DNA of 64,000 nt from positions 2,403,501-2,467,500 of the forward strand of contig NC_016459.1 of NCBI RefSeq assembly GCF_000226115.1, in the 5' to 3' direction. Positions 22,211-33,590 of the stretch are shown here, in pieces; position 1 is the stretch's first letter, and the number at the start of each line of letters is the position of its first letter. The notes under the pieces were generated by a model. The model saw nothing but the letters and a program-made list of their open reading frames with translations. It was not told the DNA's origin and did not search any database. The DNA is from Thermothielavioides terrestris NRRL 8126 (lineage: Eukaryota; Ascomycota; Sordariomycetes; Sordariales; Chaetomiaceae). Both the position numbers and the translations under genes were made by a program.

Positions 22211-23020
22211 CTGGTTGGCTACAAGCGAGTCTGTAGCAGACATGTAGGCTCAAAGATTGACCGGAAACAAAGGTCTGGGGCCTCTCCGGGGATTCGGATG
22301 CGTTGGAAAAGAACAGAGATCAGCAAGCTATTCCGCAAGACCCAAGGCCAGCAGTGACTCCCCAGCGTGTCACGCCAAGGTAGGCTTCCCCAGAGGACTT
22401 CCCCAGAGGACGCTGCTGTTCGAAGGCAACTCGTACGAGCTGGAGAGGAAGACAAGGCGGCGCACGATCCAAGGGCCAAGGGTGGGCAGACAACATCACC
22501 GGGCTCAAGCGGCCGTCTTCCCTTTCCCTATTGCGAGTACTTACCTACCGGCAACGATTCATTGGCCCCCACGCAGTGCTAATTGGCTGGTGTCTGGTCG
22601 CATTGGCAGATGAGCAGCAGGCAGGAGCACTCAGGTTGCAGGTCAGAGACCACGGGTACCCAACCGGAGCTCTCGATACAACTTGGCCCCCAACGACGAC
22701 CTACGCAGCCACAGCCAACAGCCCCTTTGGCCCCGCTGCTTGTTTCTACACCATGCAACAACGTGGTTTTAGATAGAGACATGGCAATTGCTGGTCAGTT
22801 GAGGCTGATATTGCCGGACGAATTGGACGGCTGAGATGGGGAGTTGAGAGACGGTCCGCAGGGCCCATTCCCAGGTTGATAAATCGGGGACAACGAACAA
22901 CGCAAAGCACATTTCCAACCCGGTCTTCCAATTCCCCTCTCCCGTTTCAACTCAGATCCCTCTCGCCCGTATTGCGTGCCGCTGCTGTGCTCTCCCTGCT
23001 GAATACTACCTCCAGCTACC
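22211..23020. other. Intergenic region
   Basis: It separates the dehydrogenase fragment and the FAD oxidase and should hold the oxidase promoter. It contains a small direct repeat CTTCCCCAGAGGA (about 22383-22407). Several open frames exist on both strands but none matches a family I recognise. Confidence 0.5.
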
Positions 23021-24780
23021 ATGGCCCAAGGACCAACGCACGCCGTGGCGCGCCTGAGGGCTGCCTTCCCGGGGCAGGTCACCACCCCGGACATGGGGCC
23101 AGCGTTCGAGACCGAGGTCCGCGTTCCCTGGTCTCAGACTTGCTGGACCCGTGCCGCGGCCTACGTCCGACTGCAGACCGCCGCCGAGGTAGCCAGAGCG
23201 CTGGCCATCATCAAAGAGACGGGGACCAACTTCTCCCTGCGCACCACCGGCCACAACCCCAACGCCGGCTTCAGCAGCGCTGGCGACACGGCTGTCGTGC
23301 TCGACCTGCGGGGTCTGGCCTCGCGGGAGCTCGGCGCAGACGGCATCGCCAGGGTCGGAGCCGGCAACACCTTCGGGGAGGTGTACGCCTGGCTTGCCGA
23401 GCACGGTCGCTCGGCCATCGGCGGGCGGGATCAGCAGGTTGGCGTTGCTGGGTTTCTGCTGGGCGGCGGCATGGGGGCGTTCCCGAACCTGTACGGCTTT
23501 GGCGCGGACGGCATCGTGAATGCAGAGGTACCGTCTCTCTCTTTCACCTCCTGCGGTCTGTTTCCGGTGTGAAGTTCGAACTCAACAACCCGCAGGTGGT
23601 CCTAGCAGATGGCCGCATCGTAAACGCCAACGCACAGGAGAATCCGGATCTCTATCGTGCCCTCAAGGGCGGCGGTTCAAACTTCGGTACGTCTGGGACA
23701 GTCGATCTCAGCATAGGTTGGCTGGTAGGCATCGAGAGATTGCCTCGGCCCATCGTCCTAACACAGGCATGTACCCAGGCATCGTCACGCGGTTCGATCT
23801 CCACACGTACCCGTTGATCAAGACGCAGTACACCATCAACCTGTACAGTCCGCAGGACTACGTGGGAATCATCGATGCCACCGTCAAAGTGCAGGAGGCG
23901 ATGGAGAAGGACCCCAAGATCGGCTCCTTCACCAACTTCAACGCCCAGTTCGTTGCTGTTGGGCTGCTGTACGCAGACACTCCGTCCGAGCGCCCCAGCG
24001 CGTTTGAGCCCTTCTGGGACCTGAAGAGCCTGATAACCACGGCGTGCCCGACGACCGAGGGCACCCTGCTCTCGCTGGCTCAAACCATGAGACATGAGGA
24101 GACTGATGGAAAGTGAGTGTCCTTAATCTTATGATGCAGCTAGTTCGTTCGTCTAACATGGCACACCCAGGCGCCGCATCTGCTCGATCACCACGCGGGT
24201 CTCGCGCGAGCTCTACGAGGGCATCTACCAGCTCTACCAGGAAGCCCTGAAGGCCCTGCCCGAGGGCTACGTGCTCCACTTCACGGCGCAGCCGGTGGGC
24301 ACGGCCGCCGTGCAAGCCGGCGAAGACCACGGCGGCAACTCGCTGGGCCTGGAAAAGATTCCGCAATGCTGTGCGTTCCTTCCACACACACCTGGAACCT
24401 CGTCAACAAGCAACCAACCCCCCCCTCTCTCCCTGGGTCCCCTCTGCCGGCGGTGTAATCAGGAGCTAGCAAGCTAACTAACTCCCCCAACACCAAAACC
24501 AGGGTGGGTCTTCACCTGCGAGTGGCCCAACGAGCGCGCCGACGCGCCGGCCGAGAGCGCGCTCAGCTTCCTCGAGGAGAAAGTCGAGGCCCTCGCGCGC
24601 GAGAGGGGGCTCTTGCTGGCCTACAAGTGCGCCAACTTCGCCACGGGCCACCAGAAGGTCCTGCGCAGCTACGGGGCCGAGAGCCTGGGGCGCCTGCGGG
24701 AGACGGCCGCCAGGTACGATCCCGAGGGGGTGTTCCAGAGGCTGCAGTGCGGCGGGTTCCTGCTGCGCGACAACGTGTGA
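23021..24780 (+). CDS. FAD-linked oxidase, BBE-like (PCMH-type)
   Basis: This is a flavin-dependent oxidase of the berberine-bridge-enzyme/6-hydroxynicotine-oxidase type; the substrate is unknown. Exons are 23021-23527, 23596-23686, 23779-24112, 24171-24370 and 24503-24780, giving 469 aa. Introns are 68, 92, 58 and 132 bp with GT-AG ends. The FAD-binding domain occupies about residues 40-180 and includes RTTGHNPNAGF, where His78 is the expected covalent FAD attachment residue, then GVAGFLLGGGMG and ADGIVNAEVVLADGR. The C-terminal BBE segment ends KCANFATGHQKVLRSYG...RYDPEGVFQ. No signal peptide is seen, so it may be cytosolic. Such enzymes often act in secondary metabolism, and the neighbouring SDR fragment fits a former metabolite locus, but there is no other cluster gene. 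Confidence 0.87.
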
Positions 24781-26234
24781 GGATGCGGGTGGGTGGGCTG
24801 GTAGGGCTAGGCGCTCTGGGGGAGTTGTAGATCAGATCACGGAGACGGAAGAAGGCTCCGCTCCTTGAACTCGCTGTTCTGGTTTATTTGCTTCTGTGTC
24901 AAACGCGGCAGATGTGCACGCACGCCCCCGCGCCGGATCTGGCTGGGAATGGATGGCCTGGCCGGGCTTGTTGTACGTGCGAGGGCAGGACAGCCCTCGC
25001 TGCTGCGCAGTGTTGACGAGCAAATCATGCATCCTGTGTCCTGGGAAATGATATGCGAGCCCGATATCCGGGCCACTTCCCTAGAGTCCATCAGGACGTT
25101 TCCTGCCATCCACCAACCGATGACGGGCGGCGACCCATGGCGCGGGCGCGGCTCGTGGATGTGACCCTCGACGAGGCGTGCAAAGCGCGAGCGAAGCCCG
25201 AGCGGGCTCCGTACGGACCAATCGGCACGCTGGAGGCAGATGTGGTTCGAAAAGGACCCCAACGGCCCCGTTGCCTGCAGGTTGGGGGCCGGATGCAGGT
25301 GTCCCGCGTACTGGGTCAAGAGTGGCCCCCCTCGGCCCTTGGGGGGAGGAGCTGGTACGTACGTGCGGCCAATCGGTTGAACCGTGCTCCGGGTGCTACC
25401 GAGCCGATGGAGACGCTGAGATTGTTTGTGAGGTTGACAGATCTGTCGGGCAGGTGTACGTCGCAACAAACGTGGGAAGAAGATTCCACTGAGAATGGCT
25501 TCGAGGCTGGCTGGAATGCTTTTGACGCCTGGGAGGCAGATGGGGGATGACGAGTGTGGATAGCGATTTCATTTGTTCGGTCTGGCCATCCCATGTCTCC
25601 GTTTCTCCGGCTCAAAACTGCGTGCGCAAGCAGCATGGTATGGAGATACGGACTGCCTTGAAGGACACGTATTGTAGTCGAAGATATTGATTTCTAAGTT
25701 CTACGGTTCCGTTAAGGGAAGGGCTTGGGAGACCAACGCTCGGGCTTGGACGGCCCCTGCCAGGCCCTCAATCATGCTGGGCGTCTTGACAGCGGCAATA
25801 AGGTAGAAAGCACGACGGCCCTGCTGGACGAGAGATGGGTGGTTGTGGACTGCACTGCTGCCTGCTACAGCTACCCGTTTTCAGGCAAGTCGGCGGATCA
25901 GACCACCTCCACCGCGTACTCGACTGTCATCACGGGTGAGTTGCCCTTTGAGTACCCGGTCACGGTCACGGTCACGGCCACGGCTGGGATAGAGAGGCTT
26001 TTCCGGAGCGACCAGAACCGCCGAAGGCCTTTGCTAGATGGGTAAGGGTATGGGAAAGCTCTGGCGTCTGCTGTTGACTTCTGGTCCTGTTTTGCTCAAC
26101 AACTTGCCCCTTTCTAACGCTTCACCCTTGTGTAAACTGTGCTTTGCAATGCTATTGGTGAACCTATTTACAGGAAGCAAATCAAGCTCTATGTCGGAGG
26201 CTAGTTACCACTCGATTGCTGTGGCAAGCGGCTT
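24781..26234. other. Intergenic region
   Basis: This is 1.45 kb between the convergent 3' ends of the FAD oxidase and cip1. There is a short GGTCAC repeat (about 25959-25982). I find no credible gene: the open frames of 100-210 codons on both strands lack family motifs and overlap one another. Confidence 0.5.
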
Positions 26235-27325
26235 TTACAAGCACTGCGAATAGTAGTCGTTAAGGGCCGTGCAGGTATACGGGGAGGCGCACGTCGTGCA
26301 GCCGGTGTACTATAGTTGGTGTGTGTGTCAGTCACGCCATACTGGCTTCGCCGCCGAGCCAAGAAAAGAGGAGAGGGGTGCACTTACGCCGATGCCGCCA
26401 CACTGCGCCCAATGGGCGGCCGTGCAGCTGGGCGTGCTCGAGGTCGCGGGGGGCGCAGTGGAGGTGGTGGTGCTAGTCGCGGGCGGCGGTGTCGAGCCGC
26501 CCGGGGTCGTTGTGGTCGCCGGCGGAGACGTGCCGGTCGAGCCGGAGCAACCGACGCGGGACGAGCTGATGACGATGTCGTCGTACCAGAACGTGTTGGT
26601 GTCGCCGCCGTACGACTCCCAGCCGAAGTAGACGCCCGCGGGCGTGGGCTTGATGGAGCTGCGCTCCCACTGGTCCGCGTAGGGGTTGTTGATGCCCGGC
26701 CCGGCCTCCAGGCCGGCGATGGCGGCACCGTTGAGCCAGGTCTCGATGGTGCCGTCGGTGCCGATGTGGTATTCGAAGCACTGCCAGCTGCCCGTAGGCA
26801 GGGCGGTCGAGCTGGCGATGCCCTGCGGCGAGAGATCGGGAAGGGTGGCGTCGTCGGACTCGCGGTTGTACATCAGGATCTGGCTCTGGCCGCCGATCCG
26901 CAGGTGCTTGTTGGTGCCCTGGGCCGGGTCGGGCATGGTGATGAAGGTGACGTGCGAGGAGGTGAGCGCATTAGCCGCCTTGCTGCGAGCGGGGGATGCC
27001 GCGTTAGACTCGTCAAGCCTTGATCCTCCATATGCGCCTGGGCAGCTTACAGGTACACCCTGACGTAGAGATCGCCGGACGGCACCTGGGACGTGCCGAA
27101 GAAGATGTGGCCGCAGTACCCGCCAGCGCCGTCGACCCGGATCGAGTTCTTTCCGCTGTGGGCAGTCGTGCTGTCCAGCGTCACCTTGCCCCCCTGGTTG
27201 CAGTCAGGCGCGTAGGTGGGCCATGCCGTCTGGTCCCATCCGCTCTCAAAGTCATTGGAGACTTGGGCGGACGCGACGGAGAGGAAGGCGAGCGCCAGGA
27301 GGGAGGTGGCCTGTTGGCGGACCAT
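26235..27325 (-). CDS. cip1: Cip1-like secreted protein with CBM1 cellulose-binding domain
   Basis: This closely resembles Trichoderma reesei Cip1, a secreted protein co-regulated with cellulases that has a polysaccharide-lyase-like beta-jelly-roll fold and no settled activity. Exons in coding order are 27325-27051, 26982-26388 and 26309-26235, giving 314 aa. The introns (68 and 78 bp) are GT-AG. Residues 1-20 form a signal peptide ending SVASA-Q. The core (about 21-237) has NDFESGWDQTAWP, DCNQGG, YCGHIFFGTSQVP, LRIGGQSQ, YNRESDDATLPDLSP and FEYHIGTDGTIETWLNG. A Ser/Thr/Pro linker (about 238-277) leads to a CBM1 (278-314) with CTAAHWAQCGGIG and a last exon ending DYYSQCL. The CBM is split by an intron at GGIG. 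A TATA-like run at about 27408-27418 lies upstream. Confidence 0.93.
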
Positions 27326-29947
27326 GGCTGCGGTGGACTATGAACTGACGAGAGGCGACGAGGACAGGGGAAGCCAGGCGAGCCGGGCGAGCAGATCGGC
27401 ATTGCACATATATATATAGTGTCCTGAACCGTCTACAGCAGCTGTATGTATGTACGTACGCGATGTGACGGCAGCCCGCGCGCGACCGGGTTCAACTCGC
27501 CCGGTTCCTCCACCATGTTGCATCGATCGGATGGCCGTCTCCGTCTCTGCCTGCCGCGACGCTCCGTGAGGCTCGATTTGGAAGCCCGGCGGACGGGCCC
27601 AGGCTGGGTGCCTCAACGGGTAAGGTGTCGGGCGCAGCGGACCGCGGCCATGGGTCCTTTTAATTTAACTCCAGCCAAGCGAAGCCCTGGCCACGACGTC
27701 GCGCCCCGCAGCTGCGGAAACCTGGTTGACGCTCTCCGATCCTGCCACAGCGCTGTCCCCCATCGAATGCGCTGTAGTATATATAGGCCCACCCGGATCG
27801 ACAGCAAGAGCCTGCAAGGGCGATGCCGCTCCGACGTATCATGTCGGCTGTAACGGCTGGCAGTTCCGCATGAACTGTCCCGGAACCCACATCATCTGTT
27901 TCCTCCTGACCCGTCTGCAGCCTGGGGCCGTTCAGAGTTTCTATCTCCACCACTCGACAGACTACTTGCAGGGAAGTGTTATTTTTGGACCTGTTCTCCG
28001 ACTCAAACGCCGCATATCTATATATTCGGGCCCCCCGTTCGCGACCGCACCCCGTCCCGATTCCTGAAACTCCTCCCACACCGTCTCGAAGCCTGGTACA
28101 CAATGTTCACATGTTGGTGATTATAAGCTCTCATCTCTCACGGCCCGGGGACAACTTGCCTAGATTCTGAGCCTTGTGGTTGCTGTATCTACGCCGTCTC
28201 CGACACGGGGTGCGATGGTGCCTTCCGCAGCGGATTGTGACGGAGAGGCGGACTCTGCGTCCGGCACTAGAGGAAAGCCCTCTCGTCCAGCCCAGCATTT
28301 CCTCTAACGTGCGAATCCTTCTTGCACCGCTGTAGCTAAGTTGGACATAGCCATCTTTATTGCTCGGGACAGGGACAGTGTGAGAGCAGAACCGAGCCTT
28401 CATCGTTGCCGAAAGACGGTGAAGGTTTGACGTTGTAGCCAGGTTAGACAAGTTCTCAGCACCAAGATGCTACCTTGAGGTGTAATCAACCAGAGATGAA
28501 ACATCCCTACGCACGCACCTGAGAGCAGAGCTTAATTGCGCGCTTACCGCAAACCCTCAGAGAGTTGCGGAAGCCTCAAGAGACAGACTGCTCGTTGAGT
28601 CTTGCCAAGATTATGAATGACAATATGTTCGACGCGGCCGTGTAATGAGCAGTAGGCAGCTCAATTATCTGCAGGAGAATGGCTCAAACTGCAGTGAACG
28701 GTTTAGTTCCTAGTCTCGACTCTCAAGGAAAAATCAGTTGGGCCTGCTCTTTAGCTAACCGTACTCGTAGCCCGTGCCGTTAAGTTCTCTGAACAGTATT
28801 AATTCACTAGCCAGAAATCGGACAGTGCCAACAATTGCTCGAGGTTGACAGTGTCTCGGCTTGCCGCCCCGGTAACAGCATCCGCCAGTCGACACGACGG
28901 ACACCAGGGGGCTGACATTGTCTTCTCTCTCCTGAGCTCTGGCGCTGGAAAGACGAGGGTCACCTTGGAAGAAGACAGCAACAGAGAGAACAGGAAGGGG
29001 GTGGAAATGGCTTAGCAGAGCTATTGCAGCACCACCAGAACCGTGTTTGCCTCGCGGCCTAGCCGGCCAAACAGCCTGGATGACAACCAGTGGGAAGTCC
29101 AGCCGGTAAGTAGGCAACCCGTGTTGTCAATACGCGGCAAGCAAGCGCGTGATTAGATGTCTCCGAAACCGTCAGCTTTCAATGTCCAGAGCTCAAACGT
29201 CATCCGGTCCTGCCCAACCTAAGGTCGTCAGCTCAGGAAATTCAAAGAAGAGCAAGCGCAACCTGAAGTTCACTCCACCATCGCGGGCGATGAGGATGGG
29301 GGAAAACGTAGGTTGGGGTTGGCAGGATGCCACTGCGATTGTGCCCAGCAACGCACTCGGGTAGGGAAGCTGGAATACGGCTCCCTTTTTCGTCATGCCC
29401 AGGCATCTGTTTCCTTCTTGCTCGCTCGCCCAGATTTGCCGGACCGTTCGTGGCCAGTCCTTACTGTGTGCTGCCAATGCCTGGCCAATCGTGTCGTGGT
29501 TTTGGCGGAGGTGGGGTGGGTAGGAGCCAATAGAATCGGCAGGCGACCTGGAAAAAAGAAGAAAAAAGAGGAAAAGGGTGAAAAAAAAAGAAGGAAGAGA
29601 AAGGAATGAAGAGCAACTGGGAAGGACAAAGCTCGGTCTCCATCATTCCCCATTCCACCTTTTCCAATCGGCTCCCCTCTTTTCTTTGTCATAATCTCTT
29701 TCTTCTCTCTTTTTTTCCCCCATCGCACGACCTTCTCTTTTTCCGAATTTCCACATCCGCCATTTTTCATTTCTTTTCATTTCTCAACCCAAGGAATCGC
29801 GTGGCATTTTTTTTAACCCGACTTCCACCACTTCCCTCACGCCAGTTCACATCTCACTTTCTCTTCTGTTCTTTGGTGAATCAATCCAATTGAGGATTTC
29901 TGCGCCACTTCAGTCCGCCGTCCAGGTCTCGAGCGAAACCCCCCTCA
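27326..29947. other. Intergenic region between divergent genes
   Basis: This 2.6 kb holds the cip1 promoter on the left and the promoter and 5' leader of the 29948 gene on the right. I recognise no gene; several 60-150 codon frames lack motifs. The right part has a purine tract (29549-29609) followed by a pyrimidine-rich tract (29640-29880), probably the 5' leader of the next gene. Confidence 0.5.
27408..27418 (-). promoter_or_regulatory. TATA-like element upstream of cip1
   Basis: An ATATATATATA run lies about 85-95 bp upstream of the cip1 start codon on the coding strand. The position suits a TATA box of a strongly induced secreted-protein gene; no transcript data support it. Confidence 0.4.
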
Positions 29948-31512
29948 ATGGCCCCTACGCCGAAACGGCCGTCATCAACCGTGGGAATGGTACGTTATTA
30001 CGATTCCAATCCCTGGTAGCCTGTATACCTGTTGTCGTGGAACTTGCCATGGTGAAGTTCCTGCACCACTCAATTTCAAATCAATGGAATCGCACAGTGA
30101 ATCGCAACTTCGCATCTGCGGCCCGCGGCAAAGCCAGCGACGGAGAAGAAACAATAACTACACCATCAAGCAATCGATGCCAGGCTGACGAAGTGTACAG
30201 GAGCCAGCTGCCGGTACGGAATCGGCACAGCAGAATAGCATCACTGTGGCCGCCGGCGTTGGAACCCCCACCGGTAGCATCGACAGTGAGACTGGTTCGG
30301 CGCGGCGCAGCAGCAACAGCAGCAGCAGCCCACCCGCAGGCGTGAGCAAGCCTGTTGACGTTGAAGAAGAGGTTCCGAGACCTCCCGCCAACGCGAGGCA
30401 TACCAAGGACGGCAGCACCACCACCAGCAACGGACACGCCATGCCCTCGGCGGCCAACAACCGGCCGCCTGGCCGGGACTACTACCACGAATACGAGTTC
30501 TCGGACCTCGACGCCATCACGATCCGCCAGCTGAACGAGGACATCTGCGCCTACAACTACGACCTGGACTACTGCAAGGCGCAGCTGGAGGACGCCGACC
30601 TGACGCCGCAGGAGACGCGCACGCTGCAGCTGCGCACCCTCGACCTCGGCCACCAGATCCGCCACTGCAAGCACCGCATCCAGACCATCGAGGCCCAGAC
30701 CCGCAAGAAGCGCCCCTACCCGGTCGCGCACACCTTCCGCACCGCCCACCGCTCCTCCACGGACCCGACGGCGGCGTACGCGGCAGGCAACGGAGTCCCC
30801 AGCACCAGCAGCCCGCCTCACGCCACGGCTGGCGGCAGCCTCAGCACCGAGGTGGGCCCAGGGAGGCGTGGCGCCGCGAGCGGGAAGCGCCTGCCGGCGG
30901 ACGAGGACGGCGGGAGCGCGAAGCGCGTGAAGATGGCGTCGCCCGAGTCAGACGTCCTGGGACCAGGAGGAGGAGGACCAGGAGGAGGAGGCAGCGGCAG
31001 CGGAGGCCGGGAAAACGGCGGCGGCGGCGGCGTCAACACGGCGCTGCAGCGGCTGGGCTTCTGGAAGTGCCGGCTCTGCTCGGCGCCCAAGTACCTGCTC
31101 GCGGGGGCGGGCCGCACCCCCGCGGCGCCGTGCAAGTGGCCGCTGAAGGACATCTCCAAGATGATCACGCACTTTACCGAGATGCACGCCGAGCACACGC
31201 CCGCCGAGCGGTGCGCCGAGCTGGGCGCCGCCCTCGTCCAGAACCGTGCGTATTTTCCTACCTCACCTCATTTCCTTGCTTCCATTTAGCTTTTTGCCTG
31301 TCTGTCTGATCCTCCAGTTTCCCCGCTCGGCTAACCGTGACCTTGATTATCTAGGCGGCCCGTTCGAGTACTGGCTCCGGAGGACCCGCGCGCAGAACAT
31401 CAGCGACCCCAGCGTGATCGACGAGTGCCTCGACATCCTGCTCGAGGGCGAAATGCCGGATCTCCTGCGCCGCCACAGCCGGGCCGCGGCCGGAATGCCG
31501 TTTTCTCATTAG
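29948..31512 (+). CDS. Conserved-type fungal protein with coiled coil and atypical CxxC...HxxxxH finger
   Basis: Function is unknown. Exons are 29948-29989, 30201-31245 and 31355-31512, giving 414 aa. The first exon encodes only 14 residues (MAPTPKRPSSTVGM); the introns are 211 and 109 bp, GT-AG. Residues about 90-165 form a charged, probably helical region (DAITIRQLNEDICAYNYDLD to RIQTIEAQ). Low-complexity Gly/Ser and a basic KRVK stretch follow. At about 304-340 lies KCRLCSAPKYLL...CKWPLKDISKMITHFTEMH, a CxxC with distant His pair that could bind zinc. The C-terminus is conserved-looking (GPFEYWLRRTRAQN...IDECLDILLEGEMPDLL). The start was chosen because it restores the frame across the first intron. 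A nuclear role is possible but unproven. Confidence 0.8.
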
Positions 31513-32179
31513 ATCGGTCCCCGTGGTGGCTTCTCGTTTGCCTTCTACGCAGTTGCAGTGTTTCGTCATTCACGGATTTCAAGCCTAGGTTTCGCGTTTT
31601 CGGCGAAGATGGTTTTCGGGGAGGAGGCGTTAACGCTACGGTGGGACCGGGAATTAAAATTGGGAATGCGATTGCCCAATCTTTGATTTTTGCAGTGGCA
31701 TTCACCGGAGTTTGGGGGGAAGGGTTTCCTTCAACGCGACGAATCTGCGTCCCGAGGCAGAGGACCAAACAAGATTATTTAAAGCTTGCTTGCGTTGCTT
31801 CCACAACCGTCAACGAATTCCAATGAGCCTTTGCTGTGGACAGTTTGCCCCTTTTGTTTGTCCTCCGTACTCCGATGCGGCGACCGCAGCCATCGCAGCC
31901 ATCCAGTGGAGACAGGCCGCTCGGGTCTCTCCGGAACGTCCTGTGGACATGCTTTTCCATGCCCAACAACGGAGAAACCAATCAATCATGGTGCGGGCCC
32001 CAAGCGCGCCAGAAGGCGTGGAGCACTGCAGTGGAGACCCTGAGCTTCACTTTGTTTTCTTCCTTTTGGTTTGCGCGTGTCCAGTTCCCACGCCCCTCAG
32101 TTGCACGCGTTTTTGTTCTCTTCCTCCCTGATCGTGGAGACCACGGATTACATGGACGAGTCCGCTTCGGCATAATACA
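31513..32179. other. Intergenic region
   Basis: This 667 bp lies between two plus-strand genes, holding the terminator of one and the promoter of the next. I see no gene or repeat in it. Confidence 0.5.
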
Positions 32180-33012
32180 ATGGGCCTTCTCAGGAGGCTG
32201 ACCTTCGCCACCGGCGTCCTCACGGGGCTCGGAACCGGGGCGCTGGGGTACCTCGGGACCTCGACCACGATCATCAGTCCGCTGCAGGAGGACGACCCGC
32301 TGTGGCGCTCGCAGAGTTACGCAAAGTACAACCCGCACCGCAACCCGTCGGTGCAAGACATCTGCGTCAAGCGGATTCCCCTGAGCAAGATCAAGCCCGA
32401 GTTGCTCCAGCGCGAGGGCGATCTCGCCGTCGAATTCTGCCGCGGAGTCTGGAGCGGATTAGGTGAGGCAGACAGACCCTGATCGCATTGGGAACCGAGA
32501 ATCCGCAAGGAAAAAAGCGAGCTCGTAACTCGTTGAAGCGCTCTCGTCGCTGACACACACGACAATCCATCCCGGCGGGGATGGTTGGGGGGGCGCGCCA
32601 CCGTACCTTAGGCTATCGATTCCAGCGCGCATACCTCGCGCGTAAATACCACGGGCCGGCGACTGCGTCGCAGCTGTGGACCGTGGACCAGCTGTCCCGG
32701 TCGACGTACGAGCCGGGCACGCAGCTGACGGACCACTTCGAGGTGGTCGAGAAGACGCCGTCCGAGATCGTGATGCGCTGCGGCGACTCGCCGCGGAACG
32801 CGGGCCCGCGCGACTCGGACGGCCTGTTCGTCATCAGCGCCGAGATCGACCGGGCGCGCGGCGAGGCCGTGCTCGGGCTCAAGAGCTGCTTCTTCACCAG
32901 CGGCCGCAAGGTGGAGGGCAGTCAGGGCCCGGCGCCTGCTTGGATCGAGGTGCTACATCAGTGGTATGCCCGCCTGTGGATGGAAACCGGGTCGTGGAGG
33001 GTGACACGTTAG
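32180..33012 (+). CDS. Small fungal protein, N-terminal membrane segment, function unknown
   Basis: I do not recognise a named family. Exons 32180-32462 and 32612-33012 give 227 aa; the intron is 149 bp, GT-AG. The N-terminus MGLLRRLTFATGVLTGLGTG continues to ALGYLGTST, a basic start followed by a hydrophobic segment (about 7-28), compatible with a mitochondrial signal-anchor or other membrane anchor. The middle includes YAKYNPHRNPSVQDICVKRIPLSKI and YRFQRAYLARKYHGPATASQLW. A beta-rich part DHFEVVEKTPSEIVMRCGD...GLFVISAEID follows, which could be a small ligand-binding or hot-dog-like fold, and the C-terminus is LHQWYARLWMETGSWRVTR. Splicing is supported because G-YRFQRAYL continues smoothly. 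Confidence 0.8.
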
Positions 33013-33590
33013 AGAGCGGTAGCGTGAGGATTGACGGTGGTCACTTCCTGTGACTTCCTGTGCTGGACACGTGCCTGTTCTCGGTGGTGATTTTCCTCGA
33101 TGGGGGCGCCGGGCCTCTCTCCCAAGGTTCTTATTCGCTCCCGCATGCATCGCCTATTGGGGGCACTAGGCATGCAGGCCACAGTGATTGGGAAGGAGCA
33201 TTTTGATTCCGCCACGACGGACCCGTGGACGGCTAGCTGCGGTTCGCCCAAAGAACCGCCAAGGGAAGCCCAACCCGTTACCCCTCACCACCCCCAAAAG
33301 CTGCACAGCGTTCCCGCGTGGCCAGTCGCCGAATGGTACTTTCAAGGTTGCGAACGGGACGGAGCGAGATTGCTACCCTACCACGACGCAACCCCCCAGA
33401 TAAGGTGAAGGAGCCATACTTACCTCCGTTCGTCCATGTAAGACTCTATCGCCCGCTTACATACTCTACTTCGCCTGTCTCTGCTCCTTTGCCCACCCTA
33501 CTCCACGCGCTGCTCCCGACCCCTCAACCAGATTTGAATATCTAGCTGCTTTAAGTCCATGCCCTGGCTTCTTGCCCGCCTACCTTGAAC
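33013..33590. other. Intergenic region (promoter of the amine oxidase)
   Basis: This 578 bp has no recognisable gene. A C/T-rich stretch (about 33460-33540) precedes the start codon by 50-130 bp, as is common in fungal promoters. Confidence 0.5.

Noticed and set aside
22257..22834. Several 60-118 codon frames upstream of the FAD oxidase
   Set aside because: None extends the oxidase N-terminus or shows a motif; the ATG at 23021 already gives a complete family N-terminus.
21869..24780. Secondary-metabolite gene cluster
   Set aside because: Only an SDR fragment and one oxidase are present; no polyketide synthase, NRPS, terpene cyclase or transporter is found within the window.
24837..25550. 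Overlapping 165-210 codon frames on both strands
   Set aside because: No motif, no plausible splice structure, and the two strands are open over the same bases; treated as intergenic.
25725..26045. 106-codon frame with a Thr/Val-rich end
   Set aside because: The low-complexity part comes from a short GGTCAC repeat; no signal peptide or family match.
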